From the NCBI RefSeq assembly GCF_050717545.1, contig NZ_JBOITN010000031.1, positions 1-64,000 of the forward strand: a stretch of DNA of 64,000 nt. The letters are read 5' to 3'. Position 1 is the first letter of the stretch, and each line of letters begins with the position of its first letter. Below the pieces are notes generated by a model, which was not told the origin of the DNA, made no database searches, and saw only the letters and a program-made list of their open reading frames with translations. Shown here piece after piece: positions 42,838 through 51,318 of the stretch. Source of the stretch: Clostridium_AD sp050717545 (GTDB taxonomy: Bacteria; Bacillota; Clostridia; Clostridiales; Clostridiaceae). The translations under genes and the position numbers were made by a program.

Positions 42838-43776
42838 CTATTTTCGCATCTTCGGGTCTAGCGCATCTCTTAAGCCATCGCCAAGGAAATTAAACGCAAG
42901 TATTGTTACACAAATTGCCATCGCTGGGAAAAACAGTTGCAATGGATAAAGCTGATATCCATCTAATGCTTCTGATGCAAGACTTCCCCAGGATGCTCTA
43001 GGTGCAGAAATTCCAAGTCCTATAAAACTAAGGAATGCTTCTGTAAAAATAGCTAATGGCACAGACATTGTCATTGTTACTATTATTGGTCCCATACTAT
43101 TTGGAATTAAATGCTTTAATATTATTCTCATGCTACTAGCACCAGATATTCTTGCAGCAAGTACAAATTCCTGTTCCTTTAGCGCCATAACCTGTGAACG
43201 AACTATTCTTGCCATCGTTACCCAAAATGAAATTGCTAATGCAATTATAATGCTTGTCATACCACCATCCTCAGAAGGGTGATCTGGTGGATTTAGAATA
43301 ACCATTAAGAGAATAACATAAATCATAGAAGGAACTGACCAAATTATATCAACAATTCTCATCATTATATTATCAACTAAACCACCAGCATATCCTGAAA
43401 TACTACCATATAAAATCCCTATAACAAGATTTAAAATACTTGCCACATATGCAATGGTTAGTGAAATTCTTGCTCCATATAATACTCTTATAAACATGTC
43501 TCTACCAAACTTATCAGTACCAAACCAATGAGCTGAGCTAGGATTTTGATTTGCAATCATAAAATCTTGTGAATAATAATTATATTGTGATACCATTGGC
43601 CCAACTATAGCAAGTATAGATATAAATATAACGAAAACTAATCCTCCCATTGCAAGCTTGTTTTCTTTTAATCTTCTCCAAGCATCTTGGAAATAAGTTT
43701 CGCTTGGTCTAACTATTTCATTTATTTTTTTCTGATCATTTGGTATTCGCTCAAATAACTCATTATTTATTTCCAT
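42838..43776 (-). CDS. oppC: Oligopeptide ABC transporter, permease OppC
   Basis: A 312-residue inner-membrane permease. An N-terminal cytoplasmic extension is followed by NKLAMGGLVFVIFISILAIVGP (first helix) and HWFGTDKFGRDMFIRVLYGARISL, the OppC family signature. The ATPase-docking loop is EFVLAARISGASSMRIILKHLIPN. Six membrane helices are expected. ATG 43776 is preceded by GGGGGTA. It is the second gene, 11 bases after oppB. Confidence 0.95.
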   Translation of the reverse strand: MEINNELFERIPNDQKKINEIVRPSETYFQDAWRRLKENKLAMGGLVFVIFISILAIVGPMVSQYNYYSQDFMIANQNPSSAHWFGTDKFGRDMFIRVLYGARISLTIAYVASILNLVIGILYGSISGYAGGLVDNIMMRIVDIIWSVPSMIYVILLMVILNPPDHPSEDGGMTSIIIALAISFWVTMARIVRSQVMALKEQEFVLAARISGASSMRIILKHLIPNSMGPIIVTMTMSVPLAIFTEAFLSFIGLGISAPRASWGSLASEALDGYQLYPLQLFFPAMAICVTILAFNFLGDGLRDALDPKMRK

Positions 43777-43787
43777 GTGTGTACCCC

Positions 43788-44708
43788 CTACGATTCAACT
43801 TTTATTCTTGGGTCGATTGTTGCATATAGTATATCAACAACAAGATTAGCGAGCACTAAGAAGGTAGCTTGTAGAACTACTAAACCTATTGTTACCGTAT
43901 AATCTCTGTTTTGTATACTTTGAATAAATTCTCTACCCATGCCTGGAATACCAAACAGACCTTCAATTACAAAGCTTCCAGTTAAGACAGCAGCAATTAG
44001 CGGTCCAATATAAGTTACAATAGGGATTAATGAATTTCTTAAAGCATGTTTATATATAACCACATTTCTAGAAAGCCCCTTAGCTCGTGCAACTTTAATG
44101 TAGTCCTGCCTTACGACATCAAGTAAAGATGACCTTCCAAGTCGCGCAACAAAAGCCATTGAACCTGCGCCAAGAGCTATTGAGGGAAGCACATAATCCT
44201 TTACTGATTTAAGCCCTATGGCATTAAATATATGCATATTTATTGCAAAAACATATATTAGAAGTGTTGCTATTACAAAGCTCGGCACCGTAATACCAAT
44301 GGTCGCTATAAACATGCACAATTTATCCGGCCATTTACCTTGATGAAGAGCTGCAACTATTCCCATGTATATACCTACAATCAATGCAAAGGCCATAGAA
44401 GTAAACCCTAATCTAGCTGAAACTGGGAGTGAATAATCTATAATATCATTAACAGTTCTTCCTTTATATACCATTGATGGCCCAAGATCACCTTGTGCTA
44501 GTTTTGTTAGGTAAGAAGTGTATTGTTCGAATACAGGTTTATCCAAACCATATTGTTTGTTCAAAGTAGCTAGAACTTGTGGAGTTAGTTTTTTTTCTCC
44601 GGAAAAAGGTCCACCAGGCATTAATCGCATTAAGAAAAAAGTTATTGTTACAATTACGAAAATTGTAATCACAGTTGAAAATAGTCTTTTAATTAAAAAT
44701 TTTAACAT
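43788..44708 (-). CDS. oppB: Oligopeptide ABC transporter, permease OppB
   Basis: A 306-residue permease that starts LKFLIKRLFSTVITIFVIVTITFFLMRLMPGGPF, the typical OppB/DppB N-terminus. The docking loop is DYIKVARAKGLSRNVVIYKHALRN. Six helices are expected, pairing with OppC. ATG 44708 is preceded by AGAGGAG. It is the first gene of the opp operon; the promoter must lie in the long intergenic region upstream. Confidence 0.95.
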   Translation of the reverse strand: MLKFLIKRLFSTVITIFVIVTITFFLMRLMPGGPFSGEKKLTPQVLATLNKQYGLDKPVFEQYTSYLTKLAQGDLGPSMVYKGRTVNDIIDYSLPVSARLGFTSMAFALIVGIYMGIVAALHQGKWPDKLCMFIATIGITVPSFVIATLLIYVFAINMHIFNAIGLKSVKDYVLPSIALGAGSMAFVARLGRSSLLDVVRQDYIKVARAKGLSRNVVIYKHALRNSLIPIVTYIGPLIAAVLTGSFVIEGLFGIPGMGREFIQSIQNRDYTVTIGLVVLQATFLVLANLVVDILYATIDPRIKVES

Positions 44709-45023
44709 CTTTTAACTCCTCTTGTAATATAATGTTGATACTTTTACCTTCATTATATTGATATTTGCTTTAAATTAATATTTACTTTGAATTATTACTT
44801 TTAATTTACACCTCACCATCTAATTTTAAATTTTCTTTAGCTAATTAAAATATAACTCTATTATATAAATTCCAGTGAGCAACAATTAAATTACCATCTG
44901 AAAATATACTTTAATGTCATAAAATGATTTTTTATTATCTGTAAACCTAATGCTACAAAATACTTCATAAGTAGCTTATTTATTTAAAAATTAGATTTAA
45001 TTATATAAACTTAATTTTAAAAT

Positions 45024-45055
45024 TATTAATTGTTAATGTACATTTACAATTAATA
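45024..45055. promoter_or_regulatory. 32-bp near-perfect palindrome, possible operator
   Basis: TATTAATTGT-T-AATGT is followed by its mirror complement ACATT-T-ACAATTAATA, with a single T/T mismatch on each side. It lies 316 bases upstream of oppB and 589 bases before apbE. There is no T tract and no flanking gene end, so an operator is more likely than a terminator. Confidence 0.4.
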
Positions 45056-45586
45056 TGTAGTAAGAAAATCATTTCGAATTTTGTATAATGCTATCACTAA
45101 AACACTTCACTGTCAATATTTGAAGCAACTTTTTATTTTAAAATACTTATGTCAGAATAAACTGTAATTTGACGATAAAAATTAGATAGTTGATATTTAA
45201 TTCATATTATATTTTGAGTTTAATATATAAATGTTAAAGTCAATCTAAATAGGAACTAATTATGTGTATTTTTCGTAATAATTGCTGAATTCCACTTAGT
45301 TATGCAGTAAAGGGATTCATAAATAATAATTAGTGTTTATTTTTTGATCATTTCACGGAATATGAACAGGCATTTATATTGGATATAACAATTAATGATG
45401 ACATTTCATTCTTTTTATAATATTATATATTCCAATTATTATTTAAATATATGCAATTGATAGAAATAAAAATACATGTAATTAGTAGAATAATTTTAAG
45501 CGAGTAATAAAACTTACGACTTAATTTAGCTCGTCACGTAATTTTTGAGGTACATATAATAGAACAAGATTTACTTGAATTATATA

Positions 45587-45595
45587 TGCTATAAT
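45587..45595 (+). promoter_or_regulatory. Extended -10 promoter of apbE
   Basis: TGCTATAAT fits the extended -10 form TGnTATAAT. No good -35 box is present 17 bases upstream, as is common with extended -10 promoters. It lies 48 bases before the proposed apbE start. Confidence 0.55.
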
Positions 45596-45643
45596 ATATA
45601 ATGTGCTATGTACTTAATAACAAACTAAAGGTGGTGAGGTACC

Positions 45644-46681
45644 ATAAAAAAATTACATAAAAAAAGGTATATACTTGCAATATTGTCCGTTTCAATGTTT
45701 TTAGTATCCTGCAAAGATAATACTAAACCTGTTGAGAAAGATACATATTTGATGGGTACAATAATTCAGTTAAAAGTCTATGGTAAAAATGCAGAAAAAG
45801 CAGCGGATGAGTCCATAAAAAGGATAAATGATATAGAAAATAAAATGTCCGTTAATATAGCAACTTCAGAAATTAGTAAACTGAATGCAAATGCTGGGGT
45901 TTCAGCAGAAAAACTTAGCGTGGATACATATGAGGTAATACAAGAATCTGTAAAATATAGTAAGTTAACTGGGGGAGCCCTTGATGCAACAGTAGAACCA
46001 ATTGTAAAATTGTGGGGCATTGGTACAGATAAGGAGAGATTACCTTCAAAGACTGAAATTGATGAGAAATTAAAGTTAGTAAGTTATAAGGATATTATTC
46101 TTGACGATAAAAATTCTACGGTGAAGATTAAAAACACCAATCAAGCTATCGATTTAGGTGCCATAGCAAAGGGTTATACAGCTGATGAGATAAAAAAAGT
46201 GTTATTAGATAACAAGATTAGTAGTGCTCTTATAAATTTAGGTGGAAATGTTTATGCTCTCGGTAACAAAACAGATGGAACTAAATGGAATGTAGGTATA
46301 CAAAATCCATTAAGCAACCGTGGAGATTACTTAGGGACGATTAGTGCTGCTGATAAATCAATAGTTACATCTGGTAACTATGAAAGATTTTTCATAAAAG
46401 ATGGTGTGCGTTATCACCATATATTTGATCCTAAAACTGGGTATCCAGCTGAGCAAGGGCTTATAAGCACAACAATAATATCGGATAAGTCAATTGATGG
46501 AGATGCACTATCTACGAGCACATACATCATGGGCCTTGATAAAGGGCTTAAACTGGTGGAGTCTATTAAAGGTGTAGAGGCTATTTTTATAACAAAGGAT
46601 AAAAAAGTATATACTACCCCAGGACTGAAAGGCACTTTTAATTTAACAAACAAGGAGTTCACTTATGAAAAAGGGCGATAA
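45644..46681 (+). CDS. apbE: FAD:protein FMN transferase (ApbE lipoprotein)
   Basis: A 345-residue enzyme that attaches FMN to threonines of target proteins such as RnfD and RnfG, outside the membrane. Motifs are GALDATVEPIVKLWG, IDLGAIAKGYTAD, ALINLGGNV and DGDALSTSTYIMG. The start is unusual. ATA at 45644, after AAAGGTGGTGAGG, gives a full lipoprotein signal (KKLHKKRYILAILSVSMFLVSC, lipobox LVSC, C23). The first standard codon, TTG 45683, would leave only nine residues before the lipid cysteine, and TGA lies three codons upstream of the ATA. Overlaps the next gene by 17 bases. Convergent rnf genes are the likely clients. Confidence 0.9.
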   Translation: MKKLHKKRYILAILSVSMFLVSCKDNTKPVEKDTYLMGTIIQLKVYGKNAEKAADESIKRINDIENKMSVNIATSEISKLNANAGVSAEKLSVDTYEVIQESVKYSKLTGGALDATVEPIVKLWGIGTDKERLPSKTEIDEKLKLVSYKDIILDDKNSTVKIKNTNQAIDLGAIAKGYTADEIKKVLLDNKISSALINLGGNVYALGNKTDGTKWNVGIQNPLSNRGDYLGTISAADKSIVTSGNYERFFIKDGVRYHHIFDPKTGYPAEQGLISTTIISDKSIDGDALSTSTYIMGLDKGLKLVESIKGVEAIFITKDKKVYTTPGLKGTFNLTNKEFTYEKGR

Positions 46682-47051
46682 AATAGTTGGAATAATACTT
46701 TTATTTTCTGTAATAATAACATTAGGCGGCACTTTAATATACAAAAGTTCAATTAAGGGAACAGAAAAAATCGCAGTTATTAAAAGCGATGGTAAGGTAG
46801 TTAAAACTATTGATTTAGATAAGGTAGTTGAGCAGCAAGAGTTTACTATAAAGACAAGCGATGGCCATTATAATACTATAATTGCTACTCGTGATAGTAT
46901 TAAAGTAAAAGATGCTGATTGTTTACATAAAGAGTGTGTTAAAAGTGGAAGTATAGAAGAACCTGGTGAGATTATTGTTTGTTTACCTAATAAACTTATG
47001 ATTAGCATTGAAGGAAAAGAAAATACCGTTATAGATGGTGGAACATTTTAA
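46665..47051 (+). CDS. NusG domain II-containing protein
   Basis: A 128-residue protein with one N-terminal membrane helix (about 8-26) and an extracellular NusG_II-like beta domain (about 35-125). Despite the name, it lacks the NusG transcription factor domain. C97 and C102 flank His in ADCLHKECVKSG, and another Cys follows in IIVCLPN. It is commonly found between apbE-type and Gx transporter genes near rnf in clostridia; its role is unknown. ATG 46665 follows CAAGGAG and overlaps apbE. Confidence 0.88.
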   Translation: MKKGDKIVGIILLFSVIITLGGTLIYKSSIKGTEKIAVIKSDGKVVKTIDLDKVVEQQEFTIKTSDGHYNTIIATRDSIKVKDADCLHKECVKSGSIEEPGEIIVCLPNKLMISIEGKENTVIDGGTF

Positions 47052-47074
47052 ATTTAAAAGATGCAGGTGAAAAT

Positions 47075-47569
47075 ATGAAAAAGACTAAAAAAATGGTTTT
47101 ACTTAGTATGTTAGTAGCAATGGCTTTAGTTATTTATTTAATTGAGGCTCAAATTCCAGTGATATTTCCAGGAATAAAATTAGGGCTTGCTAATTCTATA
47201 TCCCTAGTTGCATTAGTATTACTCGGATGGAAAGAAGCATTTTTAATTATGATTTTAAGAACCATATTGGGGTCTATTTTTGGGGGAAGTATGTCAGCAT
47301 TTATGTATAGTATTGCTGGTGGAATATTTAGTAATGTTGTGATGATATTATTATACAAGTATTTTAAAAAATCATTAAGTCTTCCTACAATAAGTATTTG
47401 TGGGTCTGTTTTTCACAATATAGGGCAGCTACTAGTAGCTGCCTTTATAATCAACGATTTAAGGATATATGTATATTTACCACTATTACTCGTATCGGCC
47501 ATTGTAACAGGGTATTTTATTGGTATATTAACTAGTATGTTAAAAGATAGGTTAAGCAAAATATTATAA
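47075..47569 (+). CDS. Gx transporter family protein
   Basis: A 164-residue membrane protein with about five helices. It belongs to the family formerly called heptaprenyl diphosphate synthase component I and now the Gx transporter family, related to ECF-type substrate-binding units. Recognisable stretches are FPGIKLGLANSISLVALVLLGWKEA, RTILGSIFGGSMSAFMYSIAGG and GSVFHNIGQLLVAAFI. ATG 47075 is preceded by GCAGGTGA. It is the third gene of the apbE unit, 23 bases downstream. The substrate is unknown; the position suggests a part in flavin or quinone supply for Rnf, but this is speculative. Confidence 0.88.
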   Translation: MKKTKKMVLLSMLVAMALVIYLIEAQIPVIFPGIKLGLANSISLVALVLLGWKEAFLIMILRTILGSIFGGSMSAFMYSIAGGIFSNVVMILLYKYFKKSLSLPTISICGSVFHNIGQLLVAAFIINDLRIYVYLPLLLVSAIVTGYFIGILTSMLKDRLSKIL

Positions 47570-47586
47570 AAGTGAATATAAAAATA

Positions 47587-47628
47587 AAAAAGTGTACTAA
47601 GATATAATATCTTAGTACACTTTTTCTA
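47587..47628. terminator. Bidirectional terminator, Gx transporter and rnfB
   Basis: AAAAAGTGTACTAAGATAT (47587-47605) and its exact complement (47607-47625) form a 19-bp stem with a one-base gap. It serves both convergent units. Confidence 0.92.
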
Positions 47629-47637
47629 TTTGTTGTT

Positions 47638-48498
47638 TTATTTAGCAGCAGTTACGGTTGGTTCTGTTTTAGATGCCTCACTCATGTTTACATGATCTTT
47701 TAGAGGTTTTGAAATAGCTTTTGTAGGACACTTAGCAGCACATTTGCCACATTGAATACATTTTTCAAAGTCTATTGTAGCTAAGTTATTAACCATAGTA
47801 ATTGCCTGCGTTGGACAGATTTTTACACACATTTGGCATGCAATACATCCGACCGAGCAATTATCTTTTACTGATTTACCTTTTGATTTTGAGTTACATT
47901 CAATAAGTACTTCTTGACTCGCTGGAACAAACTCTATTAGGTCCTTAGGACATACACTAATACAGGCGCCACAAGCAACGCAATTATCCTTATATACTAC
48001 AGCAACGCCATCTATTATATGAAGAGCATTGAACTCACAAGCTTTAACACAACTACCGAAACCCATACATCCATCTGAGCAAGCTTTAGGACCGCCACCA
48101 GGAGCAATAACTGCTTGACGACAATCTTTGATTCCATCATATACATATTTTTCTTTTGCAACACTACAGGTTCCTTTGCATTTAACAAAGGCAACTTGTG
48201 GATTAGCTGTTTCTACTGATACGCCCATTATTTCTCCGATTTTGTCAGCAACGGAGGCCCCTCCTACGGTGCATAAGTTTAGGGCAGCGCCGCCTTCAAC
48301 TACGGCTGCGGCATACGCATCACAACCAGCAAATCCACATGCACCGCAATTTGCGCTAGGTAATGATTCTCTAACTAGTGGTATTTTAGGATCAACTGGT
48401 ACATGAAACTTTTTGTTCGCATAACCAAGGACTATTCCAAATGTAAGCCCTAAGCCACCAATGCTGATTGCTGGGTAAAGTAAATTAGTTATATCCAT
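47638..48498 (-). CDS. rnfB: Rnf complex subunit B (ferredoxin-type)
   Basis: A 286-residue iron-sulfur subunit that takes electrons from reduced ferredoxin. It has an N-terminal membrane helix (1-25), the 4Fe-4S domain SANCGACGFAGCDAY, and several ferredoxin-type motifs: CVACGACISVCP, CIACQMCVKICP and CIQCGKCAAKCP. CMGFGSCVKAC adds a further cluster site. ATG 48498 directly follows the rnfA stop. It is the last gene of rnfCDGEAB, the usual clostridial order. The C-terminal tail after the last cluster is short and Glu/Thr-rich. Confidence 0.96.
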   Translation of the reverse strand: MDITNLLYPAISIGGLGLTFGIVLGYANKKFHVPVDPKIPLVRESLPSANCGACGFAGCDAYAAAVVEGGAALNLCTVGGASVADKIGEIMGVSVETANPQVAFVKCKGTCSVAKEKYVYDGIKDCRQAVIAPGGGPKACSDGCMGFGSCVKACEFNALHIIDGVAVVYKDNCVACGACISVCPKDLIEFVPASQEVLIECNSKSKGKSVKDNCSVGCIACQMCVKICPTQAITMVNNLATIDFEKCIQCGKCAAKCPTKAISKPLKDHVNMSEASKTEPTVTAAK

Positions 48499-49086
48499 TT
48501 AAATACCTCCCAATTTTAAACCACTGAAACCCAAAAATGCGATAGACATTAGTCCAGCAGTAATTAATGAAATTGGAAGACCTTTTAAGCATAAAGGCAT
48601 ATTCTCGTTCTCTTCCATTCTTTCTCTTAGACCTGAAAGAAGTACAATAGCAAGCATAAAACCAAAACCTGCTCCAAGAGCATTAACTAAAGATTCTAAT
48701 AATGTATATTTTTCTTGTAGGTTTATAAGGGCCATACCAAGAACAGCACAGTTAGTTGTTATTAGAGGAAGAAATATTCCAAGTGCTTTGTATAGACTTG
48801 GTTGAGTCTTCTTAATAACCATTTCAACAAATTGAACTAATGCCGCAATAACTAGTACATAGGCTAGCGTTGATAAATAAGTTACATTTAAAGGAACTAA
48901 AATCCAATTGTAGACCCCATAAGTCATAAATGAAGCTAGGAACATAACAAATATTACTGCAAGTCCCATACCCTTTGCAGTTTCAGTTTTTTTCGAAACA
49001 CCTAGAAAAGAACATATTCCAAGGAATCTAGATAATACGAAGTTATTTACTAAAAATGCACTTATAAAAATTGAAAAAAGTCTCAT
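48499..49086 (-). CDS. rnfA: Rnf complex subunit A
   Basis: A 195-residue membrane subunit with six helices. It opens FISAFLVNNFVLSRFLGICSFLGVSKK, and LPLITTNCAVLGMAL is the conserved segment whose Cys lies near a membrane Fe-S site in recent Rnf structures, together with the matching Cys of RnfE. ATG 49086 follows AAAGGTGG. It directly precedes rnfB. Confidence 0.96.
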   Translation of the reverse strand: MRLFSIFISAFLVNNFVLSRFLGICSFLGVSKKTETAKGMGLAVIFVMFLASFMTYGVYNWILVPLNVTYLSTLAYVLVIAALVQFVEMVIKKTQPSLYKALGIFLPLITTNCAVLGMALINLQEKYTLLESLVNALGAGFGFMLAIVLLSGLRERMEENENMPLCLKGLPISLITAGLMSIAFLGFSGLKLGGI

Positions 49087-49119
49087 TTTAATCCACCTTT
49101 CTTAAAAGCTAAAAAATTA

Positions 49120-49809
49120 TTATTTGCAGTCGTGTGAACAAGCTCCACAACCAGAACATTCACCAGTCTCAGGATCAAATTCATGAAAATGCGCAATCTT
49201 ATCATTAACTTTATTTGTTTTATTGATTGATCTTTGATTGAGTAATGCCATTAAAATTCCAACGGTGATAAAAGCACCAGGTGCTAAGATCATCATTATA
49301 GCGGGCTCATAGGAGTTTCCTAATATTTTATATCCACCGATTGAACCTGCTCCTAGTAATTCTCTTATTGAACCGAGAACAGCTAATGCTATGGTAAATC
49401 CAAGACCCATTCCGATAGCATCATAAACCGAAGGAAGTGGTTTGTTTTTTCCAGCATAGGATTCAGCTCTTCCAAGAATTATACAATTAACAACTATAAG
49501 TGGAATAAAAATTCCTAGTGATTTATATAATGATGGAATAAAACCTTGTAACAAAAATTGTATTATTGTTACAAAAGTAGCTATTACTGTGATGTAAGCT
49601 GGTATACGAACCTTATCAGGAACTACTTTTCTTATTAAGGATATAATAAGATTAGAACCAATTAACACTACAGTCGAGGCAAGGCCCATACCAACAGCAT
49701 CGACTAAACTAGTGGTAACAGCTAAGGTTGGGCACATAGCTAGAACTTGTACAAATATTGGGTTTTCGGTTACTATACCATTTTTTATTCTTTCTGAAAA
49801 TATGCTCAT
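49120..49809 (-). CDS. rnfE: Rnf complex subunit E with Cys-rich tail
   Basis: A 229-residue membrane subunit homologous to RnfA, with six helices and the matching segment IPLIVVNCIILGRAESYA. Unusually, its soluble C-terminus ends HEFDPETGECSGCGACSHDC, with C218, C221, C224 and C228 in a C-x2-C-x2-C-x3-C spacing like a 4Fe-4S ferredoxin motif. ATG 49809 overlaps the rnfG stop by one base. The membrane part is ordinary; the tail may hold an additional cluster or bind another metal. Confidence 0.95.
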   Translation of the reverse strand: MSIFSERIKNGIVTENPIFVQVLAMCPTLAVTTSLVDAVGMGLASTVVLIGSNLIISLIRKVVPDKVRIPAYITVIATFVTIIQFLLQGFIPSLYKSLGIFIPLIVVNCIILGRAESYAGKNKPLPSVYDAIGMGLGFTIALAVLGSIRELLGAGSIGGYKILGNSYEPAIMMILAPGAFITVGILMALLNQRSINKTNKVNDKIAHFHEFDPETGECSGCGACSHDCK

Positions 49810-50381
49810 TATTTTTTATCTCCTTTCAGTGAAGAGTTATAAAAATCAACAGCATCGTTAACTCCAAGTGTTATAGCTGCCGATGTAATAGTAGCGCCTG
49901 TAATAGCTTCTATTTGATTGTCCTTTGTTGGGACTATTTTTACAACTTCTAATTTCTCTTTTGTAGGTTTATTCTGATACTGATCTGAAAATTCAGGGTT
50001 AGGCGCATTAGCACCAAGACCAGGAGTTTCTTGGAGTGCTAGAATTTTAATGCCAGTCACTTTTCCATCATTAGATATTCCAACCATGGTTTCTACTGGA
50101 CCACCATATCCGTTTGGAGCTACTTTTATAGTATATCCAATTACATCAGTACCAACAAGAGCAACATTAACTTCAGAAATCTTTTCATTTCCCTCAAGTT
50201 TTACATCTGAGGCCTCAAACTTATCAGCCGTTGGTAACAGTTCTTTCATAGCAGCTTTCTTATCAGCAAGAACTTTTGCAGCGATAGGTGCTTTTGTTAT
50301 TTGGAAGACACCGCCTAATAAAAGACCTGCCATTGCTGTAATAATAAGCAAAATCATACCTAATTTTAAATTATCTTTCAA
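49809..50381 (-). CDS. rnfG: Rnf complex subunit G (covalent FMN)
   Basis: A 190-residue protein with one N-terminal helix (LGMILLIITAMAGLLLGG) and an extracellular FMN-binding domain. The covalent FMN threonine is in TGATITSAA, the target of ApbE. TTG 50381 was chosen because GGGGAGG in the end of rnfD precedes it by nine bases; this gives the normal short N-terminus. The same frame is open upstream to 50438 but lies within rnfD. It is one base from the rnfD stop. Confidence 0.94.
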   Translation of the reverse strand: MKDNLKLGMILLIITAMAGLLLGGVFQITKAPIAAKVLADKKAAMKELLPTADKFEASDVKLEGNEKISEVNVALVGTDVIGYTIKVAPNGYGGPVETMVGISNDGKVTGIKILALQETPGLGANAPNPEFSDQYQNKPTKEKLEVVKIVPTKDNQIEAITGATITSAAITLGVNDAVDFYNSSLKGDKK

Positions 50382-50382
50382 G

Positions 50383-51312
50383 TTACTTCGCCTCCCCGAA
50401 AATACGTAGAGCAGTAAATTTGTCAATAAATGGAACAAATAAACTCATTATTAATATAGCGTATGATACCCCTTCAGGATAGCCACCATATATACGTATT
50501 ATTGTAGTTAATAATCCACAGCCGAGTCCAAATATGACTTGTCCTTTTTTTCCCATTGGAGAAGTTGAATAATCGGTTGCCATATAAAAGGCACCGAGAA
50601 CTAATCCACCAGTAAAAATTTCATATAATGCATTGCCAGTCATAAGACCGTCTCTACCTAATATTAAAGTTAAAACAAATACACTACCGATAAATGCTAC
50701 TGGAATATGCCAGCTTATTATTTTTCTATATAATAGATAAGCTGCACCAATTAGTAATGCAAGTACGGATGTATCACCAATACAACCACCAATATTACCA
50801 ACAAAAACGTTCATTAGGCTAGGTAATGCATCACTTCCACTTTTAAGTAGAGCAAGTGGAGTAGCGGATGCAACACCATCAACAGTCCAATTAGTCATAT
50901 GAACTGGCCAAGATGCTAGTAAAAATGCTCTAGCAGCTAGTGCTGGATTCATTATGTTTTGTCCAATTCCACCAAAGAATTGTTTTACAATAATTATTGC
51001 AAAAAATCCTCCGATTGCAGGAAGCCAAAGTGGAACAGCAGCTGGCAAATTAAAAGCTAGTAATAAACCAGTTACAACAGCACTAAGATCTCCTATTGTA
51101 ATTTTCCTATGTGTTAGTTTTTGCCATAAAGCCTCTGCCGCAATGCACGATAGCACAGATACTAATGTAACTAAAAATGCTTGCATTCCGAAAAAATATA
51201 TTCCAGCAAAGGTAGCAGGTATTAATGCTATTATTACGTCTCTCATTATACCCTGCACAGAATCATTTGATTTTATGTGTGGGGATGAAGATACTGTATA
51301 CATATAATTCAC
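50383..51312 (-). CDS. rnfD: Rnf complex subunit D (covalent FMN)
   Basis: A 309-residue membrane subunit with about nine helices. It opens VSSSPHIKSNDSVQGIMRDVIIALIPA, the family start. The FMN-carrying threonine is expected in FYMATDYSTSPMG, attached by ApbE. NFxxPA-like LAFNLPAAVPLWLPAIGGFFAI and GGIGQNIMNPALAARAFLLASWP are other family motifs. ATG 51312 is preceded by AGAGGTGA. It lies between rnfC and rnfG. Confidence 0.95.
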   Translation of the reverse strand: MNYMYTVSSSPHIKSNDSVQGIMRDVIIALIPATFAGIYFFGMQAFLVTLVSVLSCIAAEALWQKLTHRKITIGDLSAVVTGLLLAFNLPAAVPLWLPAIGGFFAIIIVKQFFGGIGQNIMNPALAARAFLLASWPVHMTNWTVDGVASATPLALLKSGSDALPSLMNVFVGNIGGCIGDTSVLALLIGAAYLLYRKIISWHIPVAFIGSVFVLTLILGRDGLMTGNALYEIFTGGLVLGAFYMATDYSTSPMGKKGQVIFGLGCGLLTTIIRIYGGYPEGVSYAILIMSLFVPFIDKFTALRIFGEAK

Positions 51313-51318
51313 CTCTAT

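Larger units (their letters stand above)
44709..45643. other. 935-bp AT-rich intergenic region
   Basis: No gene was found between the divergent opp and apbE units. A TATAAT on the minus strand near 44755 may be the oppB -10 box. A 32-bp near-perfect palindrome lies at 45024-45055 and the apbE extended -10 at 45587-45595. The rest, about 45060-45550, is unexplained and unusually long for this compact genome. Confidence 0.5.

Noticed and set aside
50382..50438. Longer RnfG N-terminus from 50438
   Set aside because: The added residues overlap the rnfD coding end and lack a ribosome binding site; TTG 50381 has one and gives the normal family length.
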